Assembly: GCA_019914945.1 (NCBI GenBank)
Contig: CM034099.1
Span: 1,054,001-1,118,000, forward strand
Source of the DNA: Typha latifolia
Taxonomy: Eukaryota > Streptophyta > Magnoliopsida > Poales > Typhaceae
Direction: 5' to 3'
Length of the DNA stretch: 64,000 nucleotides
The position numbers and the translations under genes are program-made. This document shows positions 37,566-49,561 of this stretch, piece by piece. Each line of letters opens with the position of its first letter. Position 1 is the stretch's first letter. The notes beneath the pieces are model-generated. The model had not been told where the DNA came from. It did no database searches and was given only the letters and a program-made list of their open reading frames with translations.

Positions 37566-40413
37566 CCTGCTTCGTGAGCAAATCGCTCTTCATGGAACAG
37601 ATAAGTATGTATTAGGATTTGGAATTCCTCTGTCTTCTCTATGCTCCCATGTTCTTGGGCGTAAAAGTAATTTGTTGCGGATTTGAAGGCTTGTGATGGT
37701 TTTTGTTGGGTTCTTTTATGAGCAGTTGGACAAGTATCGCAGCGCAATTGAAGGATAAGACGAGCAGACAGTGCAGGCGAAGGTATGTAAAGTAGGAAAG
37801 GTCGAAGATTAATAGGAAGGAGAGTTTTTTTTATTCAAAAAGTTGTTCTTTGCTATGTATGTTTGTGATCTGGAATTGATGAGTGTGCGGTGGTGGGATT
37901 GCAGATGGTATAGTTACTTAAATTCGGAGTGTAAGAAAGGTGGGTGGTCGGTAGAAGAGGACATGCTCTTGTGTGAGGTAAGATTTTGGTCATTAATACA
38001 CCATGGAATTGCAATTTGAAAATTTAGGCTTGTAGATAGTTCTGACTTAGACTGATGCAAAGTAGGGGCTAAATTCCGCTATTGAATCTGTATTTACCAA
38101 AGGAATATTTTGTTTATTTGATTTGTTATCTTCTTCTATGTTAAGCGTTTTGGGATTTTCTAGTTCGTACTTCTTCCGGCTTTCTAAAATTTTCAGGAAA
38201 TTTGCACTAGCGGGGCTAAATTCTTCTATTTAATATCGAAGTTGATGAAGTTAGTTAGGAACCATGCAAATTTATTAATCTCAAAGTCAACTCATCTGCA
38301 GGCTCAGAAGATATTTGGGAACAGATGGACCGAAATTGCAAAGGTGGTATCGGGCAGGTAATCCACTCCCAGCCTATTTATTAATGAATCATTCCAAACT
38401 GAAAGGGAAATAGGGTAATAGAACTCATGTTCTTCACTACTTTAAAAACAGGACGGATAATGCAGTGAAGAACAGATTCTCTACCCTCTGCAAGAAACGG
38501 GCAAAACATGAGGAATTATTAAAAGAGAATGTTGGTTCATGTGGCAATACAATTAATAAGAGGGTTGTCACCGAAAATGGATACCTTGTAGCCAGGATAA
38601 GGGAGCCAATAACACCAAGCAAGCAGATCAGGTATACACAGCACAACTGTGTATTTTCAAACAAGTAATAAAACTGATTGATACACTTACAATTATACTT
38701 TCTAAGACAGGTATTGTTTGTCAGATCTTAAAGAGAATAAGCAAGAAAATCAGAGATTGCTTGGGCGACAACTGCTGGATGGAGATCAGTTAAGGCCACC
38801 TCTTGCTGCACTTCTTCAGAATATTAATGTTCTGAATGGATCCGAGAAAAAGCATCATGTTGATAATGACTCAAGGGCACAATCATGTAACTTGGATTTT
38901 CTTTGCGTTGGGACATTTGTTATTTGTTATTTTTTATTTTATCGGCTGCGTCTTAAATCATTAAGAGCTCTTTTCTGCTGTTGCTCCAACAGTTTCAAGT
39001 CTTAAAACTCAAGGTACTTTTCTCAAGCGGGATGATCCAAAATTAGTTACCTTATTGCAACAAGCAGAGCTTCTCAGTTCCCTTGCAACAAAACTCAATG
39101 CTGGAAGTACCAACCTGAGTCTTGAGGATGCCTGGAAGGTGCTTGCATAAATACTTCCATCTAAAATATGATTTTTAGAAAAACAGACAGTAGATTGTCA
39201 TTTTATGGTTTACTTATGTACAACTTTGCTCAATAATTTCTTCAGGAGCTCCACGATTACTTGATCCAAACTGAAGAAAATGGAGCACTGAAAAACAAAA
39301 TATCTGGAATGGCTTCTGTATTAGATGACCTCAAAGATTTGATTGAGGATCTAAAGAGCAGTAAAGAAGAAGATCGGCAATCACTAAGGTAATACAGAAG
39401 TAACAATCTGAGGATTTCTAACGATCATGTTCTTCTACTGGCTTATGTGATATGAACAAACTGTCTAGGCAATCAAGCAAGCACACTGAGGACTCTCACG
39501 GAAGTTCAGAGTGTAGCACTGGATCAACGACCCAGTTGAATGTTTCAAAAAGTAGTACTGAACAAAAGACTAAGGATTGTCTATTAGATAACCATATCAA
39601 GACAAGTGGTCTTTTTGAAGATGATTTGTGTTCCAGTGTAGGTGCATGCCCAGGTAATCTACAGTATTATCAATATATGACCTGTATCAATTTTTCTTCT
39701 TCTTCTAGCTAGTCCACCCCAATCGAGAAATCTGAACTACTTGTCCCTTTGCAGGAGAGGTCTTGTCATCATCTGAAAACTTCAACGAGGATGCGGGAGG
39801 GACTTGTAATATACCAAATTCAGAATTTGCTTCTCCTCTTCAGATGATCCGGCCTTTCCGCTCCTCTCCAGAGGGGATACCAAGCCCAAAATTCACGGCC
39901 AGTGTAAGTTAATAGGTTACTATTTCACTTCCTTTTGTTCTAGCCTATATATTGGAAATGCAGGTGTGACAAATCAATAGGCTATGATTCTATAAAATAT
40001 AAGATATTTGTTTGCGTTTCCTTTTAACCAATGAAATGGGCTCACTACAGTGTATTGCATATGTTACAAAAGGTGCGAACTGCTACTTAATGATATATAT
40101 GCTTAATGCGTCCCCTATTGGACACATTGCCACACTGTTCTATTTTGTTTTTCTTATGTGAGAAGAACATTTCATTTCTATCTTTTCTGACAATAGTTAT
40201 AAGCTGGTAACAAATGTTCTTTTACATTTTCTATTTTACTTCTGGATCACCTAGAATTAGGGATTCACGTTTTTCTGAGCTAACAGTTCGTTTCCTTGAA
40301 CTTATCAGGAGAGGCGTTTCCTGCTGACTGCACTTGGATTGTCATCACCTGGCCCCAAACCTGATCCCTCTCAGCAGCCTTCCTGCAAAAGATCTCTTGT
40401 TGGCAACCTCTGA
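37350..40413 (+). CDS. FLP: R2R3-MYB FOUR LIPS/MYB88-type transcription factor
   Basis: Twelve exons: 37350-37472, 37558-37604, 37726-37782, 37905-37977, 38302-38357, 38452-38631, 38711-38886, 38993-39138, 39246-39388, 39469-39653, 39755-39903, 40309-40413. They give 479 residues (Arabidopsis FLP and MYB88 are similar in length). After a proline run (17-25) comes the atypical R2R3 domain: R2 Trp39, Trp58, Trp77; R3 Trp90, Trp109 and Phe128. The R2 helix DKTSRQCRRRWYSYLN, the R3 helix TDNAVKNRFSTLCKKR and the many-exon structure separate FLP/MYB88 from ordinary R2R3-MYBs. C-terminal parts also fit: a Leu-rich segment LVTLLQQAELLSSLATKLN and the terminal SERRFLLTALGL. In Arabidopsis these factors stop the last guard-mother-cell division and repress cell-cycle genes, and also act in roots and reproductive development. 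An in-frame Met at residue 9 (37374, context ACCATGG) is a plausible second start. Confidence 0.94.
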
Positions 40414-41416
40414 ACCAAAGGATCTAGAGCATTCCTTCAAGCCATCTCCCATTTCAAAACTCCCTTTGCCTTAGTTTCTCTTCTGGAATATTTTCTTCCT
40501 GTTTCCATTTTCTCATCCTTTTAACAAATCCATGAACCTTCCATCTGTCTTTTACCCACAAGTCTTTCCTGTTCCTGTGATTGAGTAATATTATATTAAT
40601 ATTGTTTCTTACCAGGTTTTCTATGGTTCAATTGTACTTCTCTTGCTTGTTGCCTGCCCTTTTGAGTGTCAAGTTGCCAACAGTTGTCTCCCATTCTACA
40701 ATTTTTCTTATAGTATGGATGCTCAAGCCTATGTTTAGCAGTTTCGTTTGCCATTAGTTGTACATAAGCTGCATAGTGTGTCATAGTGTCGTATACAAGC
40801 CGAATTCACCAAAAAGCAGAAGGATTGGAGAGTTTAAGTTCCAATCCATTGTCCAAGATATAGAATAAGCCTTTTGTGCTTGTGTCATGTCTGTAACTAT
40901 TTTTGTTATATCTCTCAAGTCAGAGGTGCAAACTTGTAATTTCCTTGTGTCTGATATATGTTTCCTTTTTCCCCCTTTTGTAATCTAGTTCCAATCATAT
41001 GTAATACTATAATTGCGAAGTACTTGAATAATAGTGTGTGATATTTTAAGATTTCTGTTTGTTAAATTTCTAGCAACTTCCAAAGGATTGCACATAAATT
41101 GAGTTTCTTTCTTTCTTTTTTTTGTCGTACTAAATGTTTTGCCGTGGTTCCCTGAAGGCTCACGTCTTAAACTGTTTTTAAGTGGATAGACTGACAAGTT
41201 TACAAATTGATCGTCAATACTTACTGTTATATATATATAAACTCAGGTGACCATTCCTACCTTGTCCTTCTATTTATTGATTTTTGTCTTCTTTAAACTT
41301 GTTATTGTAAAAGCCTTATTTGATTGGAGTCCTAGACCACTGTTTCACAGGTCACAGTATCAACTGGTGCTTTCAAATATAGCATCATTTGAGCAATTGA
41401 GCTCCCTATAGTTGAA

Positions 41417-41439
41417 CCCCCCCACCCCCACCCCACCCC
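41417..41439 (-). other. G-quadruplex-forming motif
   Basis: On the minus strand this is four runs of G (4, 4, 5 and 7) separated by single T residues. This is a textbook intramolecular quadruplex pattern with 1-nt loops; the plus strand is the matching i-motif. It lies 1 kb downstream of the FLP stop codon. Confidence 0.7.
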
Positions 41440-41835
41440 ACACACAAATACACTTAGCTTCCATTGAATTTTTCATATAAACTTCATTAACTTTTTATTA
41501 TCTATATAGAATTCATAAATTAAGAAAAATATTCACATAAACATCTTAATTAAAAAATAATAATTACATTGACTCTTTGAATTAAGAATTTTTTTTGGTC
41601 AGAGATCTATGTAGTAAAAAAAAATTCAAAAGATGAAAATAAAAAAATAATATAGTTTAAGATAGGTGTAATTAATAAAAAAAACTGCTCTTCTTTGCAA
41701 GTGCCCTCTTAAAATATCAAATCAAGCATGATTTGATGGGATTACCCATCCATTGTGTGTACAAGTCGAGGAGACAAACTGAGCACTTTTTTTGGGTATG
41801 TGTTATTCCTTCTATTACTCACTTTGGGTCAAACA

Positions 41836-41838
<3 letters not shown>

Positions 41839-41888
<50 letters not shown>
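41839..41888. repeat. (AT)n microsatellite
   Basis: About 25 perfect AT dinucleotides. Confidence 0.95.
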
Positions 41889-41891
<3 letters not shown>

Positions 41892-44577
41892 TGCCATGTT
41901 ACAATCTTTTGACCGGGTTGACCAGGTTGAGACTACTACTGTGTGTTAAACGACCACAATTATCAATTATGCTTCTTCGTTGGTGTAAATAGCAACTTGG
42001 TATTTCTTCTGTTAGCTTGTATTATCAAAGGTGTAATTTCTCACCATGACTGGATGTGTATGTACTTCTATTCTGATATACAAGTGAAACTAAGAATGGA
42101 TCTTGAATTCTTGATGCATTTCAGTATGGTAACTGTAAAAATGTATAGGAAAACTCAATACCAGTGAGTGTGAATATGAGGATTTTGAACTTTGATTCCT
42201 ATATAGTTCCAGTGTGTGTTTTGAGTCACACCAATGCTTTATAGAATATTAAATAAGATTGATGCTTCATTGGGGGACTTGATAGTGGAGATTTGACCGA
42301 CTAAAATCACTGTAAGACTTCCCTTAGAAGTTATTTTAAGAGTCCTACTTCCATAATTTATAAGTACTAAGAAAGATGGTTATCACCAAACCCTTTGTTT
42401 ACTGCCAAATCCTGTGAGTGAGAAGCATCATATCTTTTTGGAATAAACACTAGAAATGATTCGTCTTCTTTCTTGTGGGGGTGGTGGTGGTGGTGGGATT
42501 CTTGCCTTTGTCAAGAGAGCATAGTGGGAAAGGTGGATGCTGTTTGCAATCCAATCCTTGCAGGGTTTGAAGAGATGGGGATTTTGTGGTTAGTGACTTT
42601 GTTGTTTTCAATTGTGCATTGTGTGCAGTGTTCTCTGTGGTCAATATAGGCATTGGCCTTTCTCTTGATTTGGTCTACACTTAGGATGAATTTATGCCCT
42701 GAGAAGGGAATAAAAATAATATCTCTCAGTGCCTTCTATTTTTTTTTATGAATACCAGACATGCTCTCAATTTAAAATTGGCCGTGATTGGCATGGATTG
42801 GGTGGTACCAATTTGTATTATTTAAATCAATTCAGATGAAGTTTTGTGCATTCCTTTTTTTTTTCAATTATTTGTACGAATATTGGCTAGCTATTAACTT
42901 TTGTTGAATATAAATAAGAATTCTAAGTCCACATCTTAGTCAAAATTTCAATTGATAATATGTATGATACATACTCCCGTAGAATATTCGTAGATAGATC
43001 ATATAAACACTCAACCATAATAAGTGAAAGAGGAGATAGAACAATAACTCTAAAAATAAACATCTCACTTAGCTAACTGTGATAGCACTACAGATAATAA
43101 TAAGTCTTGGAAGCCTGAGAGTTTAATAATAGAGCAAGCTAAGACAATATAGACTCACCAGCAATGAAGTATAGTAACTATAACAAAATCACATGAATGA
43201 TCATCTAGATAGACTTGTGAATCGAAGAACCAAAACTAAAAATCAAACAACAAAAGAAAAAGAATGAGCACAACGATATGGAGGAGAGCACATGAGCAAT
43301 GGGGCAAGTCCACAAACAAAATATATATAAACATAATTTAGCTTATATATATGCATGCTCAAACATAGATGAAAAAAATAGAGCAAAGCAAGGGCCTTGT
43401 GATCTAGGCATAAATTAAGGCAAGACGAGACATAACTTGAGGCGAGGGAACCGAGGCAGGCAACGGCGATAGTGGCCGGGCGTGGACAATGATGAAGCTA
43501 GGGCAAGCAAGATTCATAGCGATTAGGCATGGATAATAAAAGTCGGTGCCAAGAAAGGAATAATGATATTGGCTCACCATGTGCGCATAGATGTCGATGT
43601 TGTGTGAAATGTTTAAAAGAGGATTGAGGCGAGATTGATAACAACGACAATAATAAAAGAGGAGACACGAGGTGAATAGTAGGGAGAGAGGAAAAGAAAC
43701 CGTAGATAAATAAGAAAAGAGAATAAAGAAGAAACCGTAGATAATAATTCAAGCTTCCAAAGGCGCTAAGGAAAACCATCTTGACCTGGGTGAAAAATCC
43801 GAACCCTATTAGAATGCTCTCATAGGGCTGGTGAAGAAATATTTGTGACTTAGGAATCGAAGAGTTTTCATTCTTGTCGTGGATTGTTTTAAGGTTTATG
43901 ATGTCTTAAATATTTCTGGAGCGGACCAACGACAAAAGCACAAGTAACAAAATAGAATTTAGTCAGTGTCAGGGTGAGGCTTGAAATGGTCAAGTCATAT
44001 AAGGAATGAATGGATATGCAGAATGTCAGAGGGAGGATTAGAATTTCTTAAGTTTAGATCATTAATAAAAAAAAATTATGCACAAAAATAATCTACGGCA
44101 GAAATTATTTGCTATATTAGTTGATCATGAGATAATAGAAGGACCCATGGATTCTGCGTATGTTGTAAGTGATTTAAATCCATCACTTTCTGTAATGAAT
44201 TAACTCCCAATTGCAATCCCTTAATAAAAGTTTCGACGCGCTAAATTTCTGTGGGTGAGATGGAATGCATGGCATCATCGAGATTTGGAACTAGGAATGC
44301 GTACATTCTCGTCTAACGCCGCCAGGAATCCAAACTCATCGAATACAATATGACTCTCTAAGTATGACCCATGCGACTTGTCGTTTTCCTGGGCTTCTCC
44401 CCCTGATTCGTCCTTTTTTCCCCCATTTACCTCCTCTCTTCCCCTCTCAAATCGTTGAGAAATTTCAACCCAGAGAAGGAAAAAGTTTCGATTTTCAAAG
44501 CAACCCATCTATTCTTCTTGCTTGAATTCTTTGAGAGCTCCGGTTCTTTCTGTTTTTGTTTTCCTTCTCAGCGGGAG

Positions 44578-47234
44578 ATGGGCAATTGCGCGAGCTCTTC
44601 TTCTTCGAAAGTCGAGAGCTCTCAGAGCTCTCATCAATCTTCCGGTGAGTGGGTTTCTTTCGTTCTCATATTGGATCTTGCAGCTTAAAGTTTGCATCTT
44701 TGTTGTCATTTTGAAGTGGGTTTTTTTGTTCTTGTTTGGTTCCGTGTGGGTTTTAGTTCGGTCGTTTAAGGTTGGTGTACATGATTGAGATTATATATAT
44801 AAAAAAAAAAACGTAGCAGCATAACCGAGCCACAGCTTTAAAGATCTTGTTTTCTGTTTCCAGATACAGGAGATTAGGTATAGCTCATCGGTCGAAGGTT
44901 CCGCCAATTTGGATTTGTATCTTTTTGTTCTGTCGTATGGGATTTTCCGCTATTGGTTCAGATTGTCTATGCCTTGATATTTTTTCCATTCCTCTTTCTT
45001 TTCCTTTCTCCTCGTGAATTCTGAGTGCTTTCAGCTGTCCCTGAGTCTACTAAGACTAGCAAGCATATGCTTTATATATTGTATGAACTATGAAGTAGTC
45101 TAGACATAGTTGAAGTCTGATTTTGATAGGCTTCAAATATATGAACGCTATTCTCATTTTGAAGAATTTTAACATGGAGAAGAGATGGTCTTTGATATCC
45201 TAAAAATAAGTTATTCTTATATGTACTCTTTTTTTTTTTCTCTTTTCTGCACCACAGATCCATCAAAAGTGACCAGCAAAACAAGTTTGTCTTCAATGGC
45301 ATCCTCTATGACAACCGGCTCAACTCTTTCAACTCTGACTCTGCCTTCTTATACTGAAAGAAGCGAGATGCTTCCTCTTCCTACAGAAGGTGAAATTTTG
45401 CCATCCCAACATTTGAAGGCCTTCACATTCAGTGATCTTCGAAGTGCAACTAGGAACTTCCGTCCGGATAGTCTTATTGGGGAAGGAGGATTTGGATATG
45501 TATATAAAGGTTGGATTGATGAACAAACTTATGCTCCTTCAAAGCCTGGATCTGGTATAGTTGTTGCTGTCAAGAAGCTGAAACCAGAAGGTTTTCAGGG
45601 TCACAAGGAATGGCTGGTAGGTTTTCCCAGCCAGATTCCTTATCCATTTTTTGTAGCGCTTCTTTGATCTTCATTCGTTCAATTTGAAACTTGTTTATCA
45701 ATGATTGCAGACGGAGGTTAACTACCTTGGTCGGCTTCACCACTCGAATTTAGTTAAACTCATTGGCTACTGCTCAGAGGGTGACAACCGACTTTTGGTT
45801 TATGAATTCTTGCCAAAAGGAAGTCTGGAGAATCATCTATTCAGAAGTACGTGACCACTGCCTAAAATAATTATCTTATGAATTTTGGTTTCATTAAACT
45901 CCAGAGAAATATTTTTAAATGGTGGCAGAGATAAGGTTAATTTTATATATATTTTGGAGAGATTGCCATTAAAAACTTGCCCATGTTCCAGGCTCTGTCA
46001 CTACTTAATCGGACAAACTGTTCTCACATTGCCTAATATCAAGTATCCTGTTGTACATCTTAAATGTCGTGTGTCTCTGATGTAAATTTTCTGGTTCGTT
46101 CCCTTTAGGAGGCTCACAACCTCTATCTTGGGCAATAAGGATCAAAGTTGCTATTGGATGTGCTAGGGGTCTCTCATTTTTGCATGATGCAGAATCTCAA
46201 ATAATATATCGAGATGTAAAGGCCTCAAACGTTCTTCTTGATTCGGTATGCTCAAAGAAGCTATCTGTTGTACTGCAAACAGAATTTGGATATTAAGAAT
46301 GTTTACAGCGTGTTTATTTTCTCTAATGCAGGAATATAATGCAAAACTTTCAGATTTTGGCTTAGCAAAAGCTGGACCAACTGGGGATAGAACTCATGTC
46401 TCCACACAAGTCATGGGCACTCATGGATATGCAGCTCCTGAATACATTGCAACAGGTTTGTGAGAAACTCTGCCTATGTAGGATATCAAGGATTACTCAC
46501 CATTTATAATTCAAATAATATGTAATCCTGAACATCTGAATTCAGTAATTCCTGGTTCGATTGTGGACTTCTAACTATAGTTGAACATCTCCATTCCCTC
46601 TACTGTTTCTTTGATAGATCTTTACATAGACAAGCTCTACAGTCTAATATCATCTTGCTTCTTTTCAATCTAGTCAAGATTTCTTGTCTTCTTATGATAA
46701 CCAAACTGAAAGTGAATTCTAACTTCAAATGATCCCCTATTTTTCTTGCTGCAATTCTCATGCTTTCCTAAATCTATAGGTCGTCTCTCTGTTAAGGCTG
46801 ATGTCTACAGCTTTGGAGTTGTGTTGCTGGAGTTATTGTCTGGAAGACGGGCTCTTGACAAAACAAAAGTAGGCTTAGAGCAGAATCTGGTTGACTGGGC
46901 AAAACTCTCTTTGGGCGACAAGCGCAGAATCTATCGTATCATGGACTCTAGGTTAGAAGGACAGTATCCAAAGAAAGGGGCGCATGCCTTAGCAAATCTC
47001 GCATTTCGGTGCATTTCCAATGAGGCCAAACTCCGGCCTCAGATGTCTGAAGTCTTGGCTGCACTTGAGCAGCTGCAAGACACTAAGAGTACTGCATTGC
47101 CACAACAAATTGATACAGAGAAGTCCTCTAACACAGACAGAAAATCACCAATGAGGAACCACCCTTCAACACGGCGCTCTCCAGCTGGTGCCTCCCCATT
47201 GCCGCCCTATAGAAGATCTTCACAAGTACACTGA
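44578..47234 (+). CDS. receptor-like cytoplasmic kinase VII (PBL/APK2-like)
   Basis: Six exons: 44578-44644, 45258-45616, 45711-45846, 46109-46245, 46332-46455, 46780-47234, giving 425 residues. The N-terminus [10 protein letters not shown] is a myristoylation/palmitoylation signal, so it should sit at the plasma membrane. The kinase domain runs about 92-375: Gly loop [11 protein letters not shown] (97-107), Lys128 in VAVKKL, catalytic YRDVKASN with Asp223, DFG at 241-243, activation loop with Ser257/Thr258/Thr263, and APE ending 270. Arg222 before Asp223 makes it an RD kinase. The sequence [17 protein letters not shown] and [17 protein letters not shown] fits the APK2A/APK2B (PBL2/PBL3) branch. 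RLCK-VII kinases relay signals from cell-surface immune and growth receptors. The tail (about 385-425) is Ser/Arg/Pro-rich and probably disordered. The first coding exon is only 67 bases, followed by a 613-base intron. Confidence 0.93.
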
Positions 47235-47950
47235 ACAAGATTGGTACTTCTATGTCATGGTTGTACATTCAATATAGTGTGGCCTCTTTTTTCCTATCTT
47301 TTAGTGGTTACTAGGGAGCAATTTATGTTTGTAAGGAAAGTCCTTTCCTTCAATATAATGAACATGCATTTCCTAATTTGTCTCATTTTGCCTTTAGTGA
47401 TTTGTTCAAGGAAGCCTATGGATCCAAAACGTCGACGCATTTAATTATTCCTAGATCAACAGCTAAATTACACAAAGTTGCCATTCTTCATTCCACTGCA
47501 TTCTGCATGGATATTCTTCTTATTAGGATTGGTTGCTGCCTGACCAGATTAAGTTGACAACTTTTGGATGGTTGTAACTTGTCCAATGCATTGTATCAAG
47601 ATTTCATCATCAAGTAACAGAAAGGTGAAAAGAGCCTGATTATGAGCATTATCTTTGGTCTGATTGAAAGATTCAATCTTAGTTAATGGCATTATTATCT
47701 CTAGCATTCTTGATTCATGAAGATCTGACTAATTTTTTTTTTTTCTGAAAGGCCTTCTGAATCTGGCAAAAGCTAATATCAGTTGTAGTCTGCTCATAAA
47801 GTGAGGAACAACATGGCAGGGTTGACTAGATTTTATATAGTTATCATCTCTGATCTCTAAATATAAGACATGGGCTGTAAACTTTGGAACCTTATTTAGT
47901 TGCATAGATGCAAATATGAAGTATGTGATTTTTACACTAATGTGCTATAT
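47235..47950. other. RLCK 3'UTR and flanking DNA
   Basis: The probable 3'UTR extends a few hundred bases. No other feature is recognised before the MITE-like element that starts near 47953. Confidence 0.5.
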
Positions 47951-47952
47951 TT

Positions 47953-48930
47953 ACGGCTCCTTTCACTTGTGAAATAAAATAAGCTTATTCTGGTGTAGTA
48001 ACTAAACAATAATTTACTTTATTCTAGTATAATAATTTATTATTTTTTCTCATCTTATTTCATACAACTTTAAAAATGTAATATAATAATAACTCATAAA
48101 CTCATAATTACTATTTTGCCTCTAGATTAGATAATATTTAATTATAAATTACCTCAGCTGCAGTTGGGATTCTCTCTCCACTATCTCTTGTATTAAATAT
48201 CGGCCATCTCAACTATAGTTTATTTTTTCTCTCTCATCTATCTTTTTTTTATTTTAAACATCTCATCTATGAAACTTTTTTTTACCTAATAAATTCTACA
48301 AAAATTAAAATAAAAAATATTAAGTTCGCACATTTTTTCGCAGTGCGAGCTTATAATTCTGCATTATACTGCCAATGCGGGCTTATAACCTTGTATTAGT
48401 TCGCAGTATCTATCATTTATTCTGATGTATGATTATTTTATATATAGTGCAGGCTTATAACTTTGCATTACATTGTAGTTCCTCTTTATATCATCTAATG
48501 TATAATTATTTTAGTGCGGGCTTATAACCACGCAATGCCTATTTATTTAGTGCATGATTATTTTATATAAAGAGTGCAATGTTATTTATGCGTGCGGACT
48601 TAAAATCCTGTATCACCCTGCAGTGTATAGTTATTTATTCATAGTGTGGGTATATAGAGTATTTTAAGTCCACAATTTTAATAAAAAATAATATTATTTC
48701 AGAAAAATATTTTTTACTACTATTTTTTAAAAATATAGTCAATGGTATTTTCGTCATTGGATTTAAAACATCGCCAATTCCCAATACAATTATTTTATTT
48801 TAATATCAACTTTATATCACATCAAATATAATTATTACACCTTATACTAGTATTAACACTCTTCTTCTGATATTAAAAATTAGAATATTTATACTTATTT
48901 CATCCTTATTCTACAAGTGAACGGGTGCTT
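47953..48930. mobile_element. MITE-like element with imperfect terminal inverted repeats
   Basis: The left end (47955-47985, GGCTCCTTTCACTTGTGAAA...) and the reverse complement of the right end (48906-48929, containing CCGTTCACTTGTAGAATAAG) share TTCACTTGT and an AATAAG-rich flank. That gives roughly 25-bp imperfect terminal inverted repeats around a 0.98-kb AT-rich body. The end sequences recall Tourist/PIF-Harbinger MITEs, but a clean 3-bp target duplication is not evident. No transposase remains. Confidence 0.45.
48341..48640. repeat. degenerate ~70-bp tandem repeat (4-5 copies)
   Basis: The core GTGCGGGCTTATAACCTTG recurs near 48343, 48375, 48446, 48513 and 48591, with spacing of 67-78 bases for the last three intervals. 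Each core is followed by a GCATTAC.TTGCAGT-like stretch and then by ATGTATGATTATTTTATATA-like linker sequence. It lies inside the MITE-like element and is GC-richer than it. Confidence 0.7.
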
Positions 48931-49561
48931 TCATATTATCAAGCATAATATTCAATGTGGATATATGGCTCTCTGGATCAACTAAATAATCATATATAAA
49001 GTTCATAGTCTTAGAAATGATTTATTCAGATTAGTTCGGATCCTGCATGAATCCGACCTGTATTCCATGGGTTGACTACTTGACTACTCCTTATCCGCAA
49101 TGCCGGATCAAACCAGTGAAGATCCGAAATAATATCGAATCCGGAACCCGATTCCTCTGAGGGGTTTATTAATGGCAATTATTATTCTTCGCGTGAAAGA
49201 ACGCTGAGATCTTCTTCTTCATCTCCTTCGTGGCTTCGACTCGTGATTCCTTTCTTCTACTTCGGCTGTTTGGGAAATTTTATCGAGCACTATACCTGCA
49301 TACGAGAAATAGGTTCATTTGTTCGTGTCTGTCCATGAAATGGGTTTTTCTCTACGATTGTCGTTTCAAAGATTTCGTGTGATTCGATGGGTTCGATGCA
49401 ATAGGAAACAAGACATCTTTTTTTCTTCTTCTGTTTCATCTTTATCGCATTGATGTGATTTGATTACGGAGTTAGATTAAATGTCTTATGTTATTATTTT
49501 GCGCTATTCAGATGTTGGGAAATTAAGATTTTTATGAGCTGATCTGCTATATTTGGGAAGA

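Larger units (their letters stand above)
40414..44400. other. FLP 3'UTR and 3.5-kb intergenic region
   Basis: The 3'UTR probably runs 400-550 bases. Beyond it are a C-rich tract at 41417-41439 (separate entry), a long (AT)n microsatellite at 41839-41888 and a (GGT)n-like run near 42478-42495. From 42.9 to 43.8 kb there is purine-rich sequence that may be decayed mobile DNA. I see no gene. Confidence 0.5.

Noticed and set aside
43498..43779. 93-codon hydrophobic minus-strand ORF
   Set aside because: Leu/Ser/Phe-rich translation of the complement of a purine-rich tract. No membrane-protein family features and no promoter.
44275..44508. 77-codon minus-strand ORF (MGCFENRNFF...) upstream of the RLCK gene
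   Set aside because: It lies over the probable RLCK leader and promoter. I recognise no domain and see no promoter on that strand. It is most likely the complement of a pyrimidine-rich leader.
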